Origin: Pseudomonadota bacterium | GTDB lineage: Bacteria; Desulfobacterota; Desulfobulbia; Desulfobulbales; SURF-16 | Direction of reading: 5' to 3' | NCBI GenBank assembly: GCA_030597865.1 | Contig: JAUVQZ010000107.1 | Coordinates: forward strand, 1 to 9,587 | Length of the DNA: 9,587 nucleotides | Shown: positions 1 to 5,533 of the stretch, piece by piece | How the letters are laid out: every line of letters starts with the position of its first letter | How positions within the stretch are numbered: the first letter of the stretch is position 1 | Program-made: the position numbers and the translations under genes | Notes under the pieces: model-generated | Database searches by the model: none | What the model saw: the letters and a program-made list of their open reading frames with translations, nothing else | What the model was told of the DNA's origin: nothing

Positions 1-1127
1 ATACCGAGGCCAGCTTTATTAATGCCCGGGAGAATCTCGATGTGGTCAATAACCAGGGGGTCAGCGACCTTGACGGGGCTGAACTCAAGGCCCGTTTTGC
101 CAAACAGGACCTCCAGAAATATCTCAAGGGCGATTACCCCAAAGAGCTTAAGGAGGCCCAGAACCGGATCACTGTGGCTGAGGAGGAGGTGAGGAGGGCC
201 GAAGAAAAGCGGGACTGGTCCAAGGTTCTCTTTGGCGAGAGGTATCTGTCGGAGAGTGAGTATGAGGGCGATGTGCTTGCCGCCCAAAAGGCCAGGCTGG
301 ACCAAGAGCTTGCCCAGAGCAATCTGCAACTTTTGAAGACCTATACCTATGCCCGTAAGCTGGCTGAGCTGGAAAGTGAGGTGAAGCAGAGTAAGCTTGC
401 CTTTGAGAGGGCAAGGCGCAAGGCCCGCGCCAATAGTGTCCAGGCTGATGCTGATCTGCGGGCCAAGGAGTCGGAGTTTAAGCGGGAAAAGGAAAAGCTT
501 GAGAAGATCCAGGGGCAGCTGGCAAAGACCAAGATCCACGCCCCCACCGAGGGTCTGGTCATCTACTCCACCACGGCCGCAGGCAGTTGGCGCGGTAATG
601 CCGAACCCCTTGCCGCTGGTCAGGATGTCAAGGAGCGCCAGGAGATTATCTATCTGCCCAGGGCCTCGCAGATGCAGGCCGAGGTCAAGATCCATGAGTC
701 CAGCCTGGATAAGGTCAAGGTGGGGCTGTCGGCCACCATCACGGTGGACTCGAGGCCCGGCAAGGTTTACACCGGCAAGGTGGCCTCCATCTCACCCCTG
801 CCCGATGCCACCAGCATGTGGCTCAACTCTGATCTCAAACTCTATAAGACGATCATCCACATCGACGGCGATGGCTCAGATCTGCGCACCGGTATGAGCT
901 GCCGGGCTGAAATTCTGGTTCAGGAATTTGCCCAAACCCTCTTTGTGCCGGTGCAGGCAGTGGTCAAACGCGACGGCAAAGAGGTGGTGTACGTCGGGCG
1001 CAATGGCAAGATGCGCCAGGTGGAAATCGGCCTTGATAATGACATCATGGTCCAGATCACCAAGGGCCTGGTTAGCGGAGATATGGTCAGCCTTACGCCG
1101 CCCCTGGCCGGGGATGGCGCCTATTAA
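1..1127 (+). CDS. HlyD/MacA-family periplasmic adaptor of an ABC exporter (5' partial)
   Basis: This is the periplasmic adaptor (membrane fusion) subunit of a tripartite efflux pump, which links the inner-membrane ABC transporter to an outer-membrane channel. The frame is already open at base 3 and has no stop upstream, so the start lies outside the window; 374 codons plus TAA are visible. The first ~170 visible residues are highly charged, Glu/Lys/Arg/Ala-rich heptad sequence, as expected for the alpha-helical coiled-coil hairpin. Next comes the second half of the lipoyl domain (KIHAPTEGLVIYS), then a beta-barrel region and a membrane-proximal end (FVPVQAVVKRDGKEVVYV). The N-terminal signal or membrane anchor and the first lipoyl half are not in view. 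The stop is 1 nt before the ATPase start, so translation is probably coupled. The family is clear. The substrate is not: macrolides, peptides, lipoproteins and siderophores are all possible for MacA-like adaptors. Confidence 0.9.
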   Translation, partial: TEASFINARENLDVVNNQGVSDLDGAELKARFAKQDLQKYLKGDYPKELKEAQNRITVAEEEVRRAEEKRDWSKVLFGERYLSESEYEGDVLAAQKARLDQELAQSNLQLLKTYTYARKLAELESEVKQSKLAFERARRKARANSVQADADLRAKESEFKREKEKLEKIQGQLAKTKIHAPTEGLVIYSTTAAGSWRGNAEPLAAGQDVKERQEIIYLPRASQMQAEVKIHESSLDKVKVGLSATITVDSRPGKVYTGKVASISPLPDATSMWLNSDLKLYKTIIHIDGDGSDLRTGMSCRAEILVQEFAQTLFVPVQAVVKRDGKEVVYVGRNGKMRQVEIGLDNDIMVQITKGLVSGDMVSLTPPLAGDGAY

Positions 1128-1128
1128 T

Positions 1129-1803
1129 ATGAATGCCTGTCGCCTGGAACACGTGTCGCGCAGCTATAGGATGGGGGAAGACCTTGTCCATGCCCTGGAT
1201 GATGTCTGTGCTGAGTTCAAACAGGGCAGCTTCTGGGCCATTATGGGTAGCAGTGGCGCCGGTAAATCCTCCTTGCTCAATATCCTGGGTTGCCTGGATC
1301 GTCCCAGTTCCGGGCGCTATTTTGTCGGCAGCCAGGATATCACCGCCCTCAGTGATGACGAGCTCAGTCAACTCCGTCTCAGCCGCCTGGGCTTTATCTT
1401 CCAGAGCTTTCATCTTATTCCGGGGCTCAATGTCCAGGAGAATATCGCCCTGCCCATGTTCTATAAAAATATCGGTGATGATCTGAGCCAGGAGAGGGCT
1501 GAAGAGCTTGCCGATCTTGTTGGACTTTCTGACCGCCTCAACCATCGGCCCAACGAGCTTTCCGGCGGCCAGCAGCAGCGGGTGGCAGTGGCCCGGGCCC
1601 TGGCCAATGATCCGGATATCCTTCTGGCCGATGAGCCCACCGGTAATCTCGACAGCAATACCAGCCGTCAGGTCATGGAGCTTTTGGCCCGCCTCAACGG
1701 TCAGGGTAAGACTATTCTCATGGTGACCCATGAGCTGGAAATCGCCGCCTATGCCCACCGGCGTCTGATCATGGCTGATGGCCGGATAGAGAGGGTGGAG
1801 TAG
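1129..1803 (+). CDS. ABC transporter ATP-binding protein, LolD/MacB type
   Basis: This is the cytoplasmic ATPase that powers the exporter encoded with it. The 224 residues contain every ABC motif in order: Walker A GSSGAGKS at 40-47, Q-loop Gln92 (FQSFHL), signature LSGGQQQRVA at 144-153, Walker B ILLADEPTGNLD at 164-175 with catalytic Glu169, and H-loop His201 (VTHE). LSGGQQQRVA followed by DEPTGNLD is typical of the MacB/LolD/FtsE group, and the length is normal for a stand-alone ATPase of that group. The ATG at 1129 was chosen because homologous proteins begin just before the R-L-E-x-V strand found at residues 5-9. It starts 1 nt after the adaptor stop and has no clear ribosome binding site, which suggests coupling. 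The frame stays open upstream to 928, but that stretch overlaps the adaptor gene and is not part of this protein. In canonical MacB the ATPase is fused to the permease; here they are separate. Confidence 0.95.
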   Translation: MNACRLEHVSRSYRMGEDLVHALDDVCAEFKQGSFWAIMGSSGAGKSSLLNILGCLDRPSSGRYFVGSQDITALSDDELSQLRLSRLGFIFQSFHLIPGLNVQENIALPMFYKNIGDDLSQERAEELADLVGLSDRLNHRPNELSGGQQQRVAVARALANDPDILLADEPTGNLDSNTSRQVMELLARLNGQGKTILMVTHELEIAAYAHRRLIMADGRIERVE

Positions 1804-1806
1804 GCC

Positions 1807-3069
1807 ATGCAGCTTGTCCGCGAGGTGAAGTTGGGGCTGAAGAATCTGCTCCTCCATGGCATGCGGTCGCTGCTCACCATGCTGGGCATGGTCTTTGGGG
1901 TGGGCAGTGTGGTGGCCATGCTCGCCGTGGGCGAGGGGGCCAGCAAGGATGCCCTGGAGCAGATTCTCCTCCTCGGCTCCAATAATATCATTATCACTTC
2001 CGTTAAACCTGCTGACGGTGGCGGCGCCAATTCCCGGGGGACGACCTTTCTCTCCATGTATGGCCTGCTTTTTAAGGATGCCGAGCGGCTGGAGCAGGGC
2101 TTTGACACCATCACCAAGACGGTGCCGGTGCGTATCTTCAGGAAAGAGGCGAGGGTGGGCGGCCAGGCCCTGGAGGCGAGGGTGGTGGGTTCGACCCCGG
2201 AATGGTTCAGCCTGGTTTCCCGCCCCCTTCTGGCCGGCCGCATCTTGCTGGCCCAGGATTTTGACCAGGGCCGCAATGTGGTGGTGCTCACTGAAACGGT
2301 GGCGCGTCGGCTTCTGGTGGGCAAAGAGGCCATCGGCTCCTGGGTGCGGATCGGCACCAATGTCTTTAAGGTGGTGGGGGTTGTTCAGGCCGGCACCATG
2401 CGGGATTCTACGGTGCAAGGCCTGGATGAGCAGATCGATGTCTATATGCCGCTTTCCACCCTGCGCCAACGTTTTGGCGACCTGGTGGTGCGGCGCAGTG
2501 CCGGCTCACGGGAGAGGGAGCTTGTCGAACTCCATCAGATTCTGGTCCAGGTAAGGGATATCAACGAGGTGGAGGTAACCTCCCGGGCCATCAAGGCCAT
2601 GCTCGCCAGATTTCATCAAAAAAATGACTACCATCTCCAGGTGCCTCTGGCCTTGCTGAAACAGGCCGAAGAGACAAAGCATCGTTTTAACATCGTCCTC
2701 GGCTCCATAGCTGCCATCAGCCTGCTGGTGGGAGGGATCGGCATTATGAATATCATGCTGGCCTCTGTGACGGAGCGGACCCGGGAGATTGGTATCCGCC
2801 GAGCCATTGGCGCAACGCGTAAGCAGATCACCTCTCAGTTTCTCATTGAAACCGTGGTGCTGTCCACCAGTGGTGGTGGCCTCGGCCTTGTCCTGGGTGT
2901 TGCCCTGCCCTGGCTTATCAGTAATATGACAGGGATCCCGACAGTGGTGACGATCTCAAGCCTTGTTCTTTCCCTGGGCATCAGTATGGTGGTGGGTATC
3001 GTCTTTGGCCTCTATCCTGCCATGCGGGCGGCCCGCCTTGATCCCATCCACGCCCTGCGCCATGAGTAG
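1807..3069 (+). CDS. ABC transporter permease, MacB/FtsX family
   Basis: This is the inner-membrane subunit of the exporter, 420 residues, with the four-helix MacB/FtsX topology. A first hydrophobic segment lies at about 22-41, a large periplasmic domain (MacB_PCD type) at about 45-290, and three more membrane segments at about 294-319, 346-373 and 381-404. The hallmark cytoplasmic loop after the second helix is present (ASVTERTREIGIRRAIGATR, 319-338), as is the family C-terminus PAMRAARLDP ending ALRHE. MacB-type permeases do not move substrate through the membrane; they use ATP-driven motion to push periplasmic substrate through the adaptor and outer-membrane channel. The start ATG lies 3 nt after the ATPase stop, with GGAG at 1797-1800 six bases upstream as the ribosome binding site. 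This is the last gene of the operon and faces a convergent NUDIX gene. Confidence 0.94.
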   Translation: MQLVREVKLGLKNLLLHGMRSLLTMLGMVFGVGSVVAMLAVGEGASKDALEQILLLGSNNIIITSVKPADGGGANSRGTTFLSMYGLLFKDAERLEQGFDTITKTVPVRIFRKEARVGGQALEARVVGSTPEWFSLVSRPLLAGRILLAQDFDQGRNVVVLTETVARRLLVGKEAIGSWVRIGTNVFKVVGVVQAGTMRDSTVQGLDEQIDVYMPLSTLRQRFGDLVVRRSAGSRERELVELHQILVQVRDINEVEVTSRAIKAMLARFHQKNDYHLQVPLALLKQAEETKHRFNIVLGSIAAISLLVGGIGIMNIMLASVTERTREIGIRRAIGATRKQITSQFLIETVVLSTSGGGLGLVLGVALPWLISNMTGIPTVVTISSLVLSLGISMVVGIVFGLYPAMRAARLDPIHALRHE

Positions 3070-3073
3070 CCAG

Positions 3074-3086
3074 GTTTCTTAGAAAC
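3074..3086. repeat. Short perfect hairpin across the two convergent stop codons
   Basis: GTTTC (3074-3078) and GAAAC (3082-3086) are perfectly complementary around TTA. That TTA is the reverse complement of the NUDIX gene's TAA stop (3079-3081). The permease stop (TAG, 3067-3069) is just to the left. A hairpin here could sit in both transcripts, but the stem is short and AT-rich and no T run follows on either strand, so it is a weak terminator candidate at most. Confidence 0.3.
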
Positions 3087-3564
3087 GCTGAAAGCTCCAG
3101 CTCACCGGTTGCCCGTCTTCATAGGGCATAGAGCCATGGAAGGGGCGCGGATCCCCGTCAAAGACCAGGGGGAGGAAGTGACGATCCCCCGGCCACATGG
3201 CAAGGGTATGCAGATCCTTGAGGGCGTGCCAGGACAGGACGCCCTCCTTATTTTCTGGCCTGGGTTGTCCTGTAAAGGCGGTGATGAGAAAGATAAAACC
3301 CAGCCAGTTTTCACCCCGGGGGCCAAAGTTGGGCCAGTTAACGGTGCCCCGTAGCTGCATTTTGGTACAGGTCAGACCCGATTCTTCATAAATTTCCCTG
3401 GTCATACAGCTGGCGACATCCTCCCCCCCTTCCATCTTTCCCCCCAAGCCGTTGTGTTTGCCGAGGTGATGATCGTCCTCCCTGCCGAGGCGATGGATCA
3501 GCAGGGTCTGGGTGGCATCAGGGGAGAGAATGTAGCCAAGGGTACCGATTATGGGGGTGTACAT
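3079..3564 (-). CDS. NUDIX hydrolase, MutT / 8-oxo-dGTP diphosphatase-like
   Basis: This is a NUDIX pyrophosphohydrolase of 161 residues, acting on a nucleoside diphosphate linked to a second group. It carries a perfect Nudix box (G-x5-E-x7-REUxEExGU) at residues 42-64, with REIYEESGL at 56-64 supplying the metal-binding glutamates. The preceding HNGLGGKMEGGED resembles 8-oxo-dGTP diphosphatases of the MutT/MTH1-like branch, so cleaning of oxidised nucleotides is the likeliest role; this subfamily call is inference. The frame stays open upstream to 4026. The start at 3564 is preferred because AGAGAGG lies 8 nt before the ATG, because the protein then has normal family length and begins directly with the first NUDIX strand (MYTPIIGTLGYIL), and because a candidate promoter sits inside the would-be extension. 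It is transcribed against the exporter operon, with 9 nt between the stop codons. Confidence 0.92.
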   Translation of the reverse strand: MYTPIIGTLGYILSPDATQTLLIHRLGREDDHHLGKHNGLGGKMEGGEDVASCMTREIYEESGLTCTKMQLRGTVNWPNFGPRGENWLGFIFLITAFTGQPRPENKEGVLSWHALKDLHTLAMWPGDRHFLPLVFDGDPRPFHGSMPYEDGQPVSWSFQRF

Positions 3565-3572
3565 GGTGAATT

Positions 3573-3579
3573 CCTCTCT
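3573..3579 (-). promoter_or_regulatory. Ribosome binding site of the NUDIX gene
   Basis: On the minus strand this reads AGAGAGG, 8 nt before the ATG at 3564. It decides the internal start over the longer open frame that reaches back to 4026. Confidence 0.75.
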
Positions 3580-3633
3580 GTGAAAGATGTCAGGGCAGGC
3601 TCTCTTTATGAAGGATTGGTTGTAATATGCAAG

Positions 3634-3662
3634 ATTTTTCTCAGGTGCCCTGGGCCTGTCAA
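3634..3662 (-). promoter_or_regulatory. Candidate sigma70-type promoter for the NUDIX gene
   Basis: On the minus strand a perfect -35 hexamer TTGACA (3662-3657) is followed after 17 nt by AAAAAT (3639-3634), which matches 4 of 6 positions of TATAAT. This would give a leader of about 60 nt before the ATG at 3564. The -35 and spacing are good and the -10 is mediocre. No experimental evidence is available. Confidence 0.4.
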
Positions 3663-4181
3663 AGGCGATGCGATTTTCCTCAACAACTTGATTATGTATC
3701 CGCCGAACCAATGGCAGGCCCATTGGGCAAGGATGCCTGTTGACAGTATGGGAAGAAGTTGGTAACAATCTCTTTGTTTTGGCTGAATAATTGAAGGGTC
3801 CGGGCCATTTTGCCGCCCGCATAATTGCTGGTAAATCCAGCAGATGAAGATTTTCCACGGCCATGCCCCTTATTGGCTGACTCGCCAACCATTGCACATA
3901 TGTTAGGGGTAATGCTGAAAAAGGGAGATTTTCATGACCTGTGTACAGCTTTTCCAGGCGAAGAAGTCCCTTGCAGGGAGCCGGGAGATCCCTGGTCGGC
4001 TGAAGGCGGCCCCCAGGCCGTCCCACTGGACGAGGTAAGCGAGTTTACGAGACTCCGAAAAACAATTATTCAAGGTGGCCAAAGGTGATTGAAGGGAGGC
4101 CGTGGCAGGCAGATGCATACGTGGTTGACCTTGAAGGTTAGAAGTTTTCGGTTTTTTTTGTTATTTCAATATGTTCACTCA

Positions 4182-4211
4182 TTGACAAGGCCCTAGGGCA
4201 AATCATAGTAT
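4182..4211 (+). promoter_or_regulatory. Candidate sigma70-type promoter for the mglB-mglA operon
   Basis: A perfect TTGACA (4182-4187) is followed after 18 nt by TAGTAT (4206-4211), a 4 of 6 match to TATAAT. Transcription from here would begin near 4218 and leave a 5' leader of about 187 nt before the GTG at 4405. Confidence 0.45.
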
Positions 4212-4217
4212 AGCAAT

Positions 4218-4392
4218 GGATACGTGCTGGTTTTGCCAGTGGTGGTGTCTCTGTTTTACAGCAGTGACTGGGTGGATAAAAGTTTAGGAAGTGAAAACAT
4301 TTCCAGGGAATCTGGGGGTGTTAGCTCTCGGGGCTCCTCATTTCATTGCCAGGTTGGCTGAAAAAAATGAGGGCTTTAAATAAAATAAAGTA
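4218..4392 (+). promoter_or_regulatory. Structured 5' leader of the mglB-like gene with competing hairpins
   Basis: Several small inverted repeats share the same halves. CTGG (4227-4230) can pair with CCAG (4236-4239), while CCAGT (4236-4240) can instead pair with ACTGG (4267-4271), enclosing CTGT-TTT-ACAG (4251-4261). Further on, CCAG (4303-4306) can pair with CTGG (4312-4315). GCCA-GGT-TGGC (4348-4358) lies inside a TCATT/AATGA pair (4343-4347 with 4366-4370), about 20 nt before the ribosome binding site. The pairings are seen in the sequence; any regulatory role is inference. I recognise no known riboswitch class. Confidence 0.3.
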
Positions 4393-4399
4393 GGGGGAG
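4393..4399 (+). promoter_or_regulatory. Ribosome binding site deciding the GTG start at 4405
   Basis: GGGGGAG lies 5 nt before GTG at 4405. The next in-frame ATG (4414) would be 14 nt away, which is too far, so the GTG start is preferred. Confidence 0.7.
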
Positions 4400-4404
4400 A
4401 GTAC

Positions 4405-4800
4405 GTGCCAGACATGATTTTAACAGCAAAGTCAGTCGAGGATGTGAAGTCAATACTCAACGATAAGCTGATTAGCGAAAATGTTCAGACGGTTCTGGTT
4501 ATTGATGGGGCTGGGAATATTTTGGCCCATGTCGGTCAAGATACTGAAGGCCTGGACGCTATTTCGTTGGCAGCTTTGACCGCTGCAAATTTTGGAGCAA
4601 CCTCTCAGATAGCCAAACTCATAGGTGAAAATGACTTTTCCCTTCTCTATCACAAGGGTGAAAAGGCGAATATCCATTTTGCCAGATTGGGAGCTGAGAT
4701 GATCTTGGTGAGTATCTTTGGCGATGATGTTTCCTTGGGCCTTGTTCGTGTTCGTGTCGACGAACTGGCTGCGGATATCAATAAGATTTTTGAAGGGTAA
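4405..4800 (+). CDS. mglB: Roadblock/LC7 domain protein, MglB-like
   Basis: This is a small cytoplasmic roadblock/LC7 protein of 131 residues, effectively one domain. The characteristic beta-hairpin TVLVIDGAGNILAHVG lies at 29-44. An alanine-rich helix follows (ISLAALTAANFGA), then the later strands (FSLLYHKGEKANIHFARLG, then MILVSIFGD) and a C-terminal helix. In Myxococcus and Thermus, MglB dimers bind MglA and act as its GTPase-activating protein, helping to set front-rear polarity. That role is inferred here mainly from the MglA-type GTPase 3 nt downstream. The protein is shorter than Myxococcus MglB, which carries a C-terminal extension; here the chain ends right after the domain. The start is GTG, with a strong GGGGGAG site 5 nt upstream. 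A long leader with candidate hairpins precedes it. Its base use is more AT-rich than that of the exporter operon. Other roadblock proteins of unknown role look similar, so the symbol reflects family plus context. Confidence 0.85.
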   Translation: MPDMILTAKSVEDVKSILNDKLISENVQTVLVIDGAGNILAHVGQDTEGLDAISLAALTAANFGATSQIAKLIGENDFSLLYHKGEKANIHFARLGAEMILVSIFGDDVSLGLVRVRVDELAADINKIFEG

Positions 4801-4803
4801 TCA

Positions 4804-5418
4804 ATGGCCTTAATTGACCTTGGAAAGAAAGAAGTACATTGTAAGATTGTTTATTATGGGGCGGGAAGATGTGGCAAGACCACCAACCTTCTCTATGTCT
4901 ATAATGCCATGAGTGATAATGACCGTGGTAAGATGCTGACCATTGACACCAAGGGTGATCGAACCCTCTTTTTTGACCTCCTCCCCCTTAACCTTGGTAA
5001 GATTAGTGGGTTTGATATCCGAATCCAGCTCTACACCGTCCCTGGCCAGGTAATGTATGAGGCCACCCGGAAATTAGTTCTCAAGGGTGTGGATGGTCTC
5101 GTTTTTGTGGCTGACCCCCTCAAGGTAAGGCAGGAACGTAATATTGAAAGCCTTGAAGACTTGCGCCGCAATGTTGCTGATCATGGCCTGGATCTCAAGG
5201 ATATGCCCCTGGTTCTTCAGTATAACAAGAGGGACCTCTGTGACACCCCGGTGCCAACCTTGTCCGTCGAAGAGCTTGAGCAGGACCTCAATCAGGTATA
5301 TAAGGCCCCCGGGTTTGAGGCCATAGCCACCAAAGGTCCCGGAGTTTTTGAGACCCTCAAGGAGATAAGTAAGCGTACGGTCAATTATGTTGCAAATAAG
5401 CATCTTTTTAACAAATAA
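4804..5418 (+). CDS. mglA: MglA-type small Ras-like GTPase
   Basis: This is a cytoplasmic Ras-like GTPase of 204 residues, a molecular switch for cell polarity and motility. The P-loop GAGRCGKT is at 19-26. The MglA hallmark TVPGQ is at 78-82, with Thr78 where Ras proteins have the DxxG aspartate. The base-specificity motif NKRD is at 141-144, and the G5-like ATKGPGV comes near 175-181. Arg53 (in DRTLFFD) and Gln82 sit at the numbers reported for the catalytic arginine and glutamine of Myxococcus MglA, and Asn141 also coincides, so the core aligns without gaps up to the NKxD motif. In the known system MglA-GTP collects at the leading pole and activates type IV pili or gliding complexes, while MglB speeds GTP hydrolysis. 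The ATG is 3 nt after the mglB stop, with AAGGG inside the end of that gene as the ribosome binding site. The pilus-type motor gene 2 kb downstream fits a motility role. No terminator is obvious after it. Confidence 0.92.
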   Translation: MALIDLGKKEVHCKIVYYGAGRCGKTTNLLYVYNAMSDNDRGKMLTIDTKGDRTLFFDLLPLNLGKISGFDIRIQLYTVPGQVMYEATRKLVLKGVDGLVFVADPLKVRQERNIESLEDLRRNVADHGLDLKDMPLVLQYNKRDLCDTPVPTLSVEELEQDLNQVYKAPGFEAIATKGPGVFETLKEISKRTVNYVANKHLFNK

Positions 5419-5467
5419 TGATGTTTCTCTGGGGTTGCGGGCAATTCGCTGGGCAGCAAGGTCGAAT

Positions 5468-5473
5468 TAAAAT
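5468..5473 (+). promoter_or_regulatory. Possible -10 element upstream of the 535-residue gene
   Basis: TAAAAT matches 5 of 6 positions of the -10 consensus in the 115-nt gap after mglA. The hexamer 17 nt upstream (TTCGCT, 5445-5450) is a poor -35. A small hairpin ATCTC-TTC-GAGAT follows at 5472-5484. The gene could equally be read through from mglA. Confidence 0.2.
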
Positions 5474-5533
5474 CTCTTCGAGATATGCAGGGAAATATTT
5501 TGTACGGGATTACCAGATAAGGAGTATGGGCTG

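Larger units (their letters stand above)
3565..4404. other. Intergenic stretch of ~840 nt without a supported gene
   Basis: This stretch separates the minus-strand NUDIX gene from the plus-strand mglB-like gene, so both genes are transcribed outward from it. It holds the two candidate promoters listed separately and a structured leader upstream of 4405. Open frames exist on both strands (minus 4118-3903 and 4026-3565, plus 3825-4088), but none has a recognisable domain and their third-codon bases look unlike the neighbouring genes. The two minus frames abut near 3955-3960 and could be a decayed, frameshifted gene; I cannot support that well enough to annotate it. A run of eight T lies at 4152-4159, without a strong hairpin before it. 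No tRNA or CRISPR pattern is visible. Confidence 0.6.

Noticed and set aside
1093..2469. A 458-codon open frame on the minus strand across the ATPase and permease genes
   Set aside because: It lies fully antisense to two genes with complete, well-ordered family motifs. Its translation is rich in His, Gly and Gln with no domain, as expected for a shadow frame in GC-rich DNA.
3079..4026. A 315-residue start for the NUDIX protein at 4026
   Set aside because: The extra 154 residues have no recognisable domain. A good ribosome binding site precedes the ATG at 3564, a candidate promoter lies inside the extension, and 161 residues is normal for the family.
4141..4160. A terminator at the T8 run
   Set aside because: The bases before it form only a weak, short stem (around ACCTT-G-AAGGT, ending well upstream of the T run), and there is no plus-strand gene to terminate.
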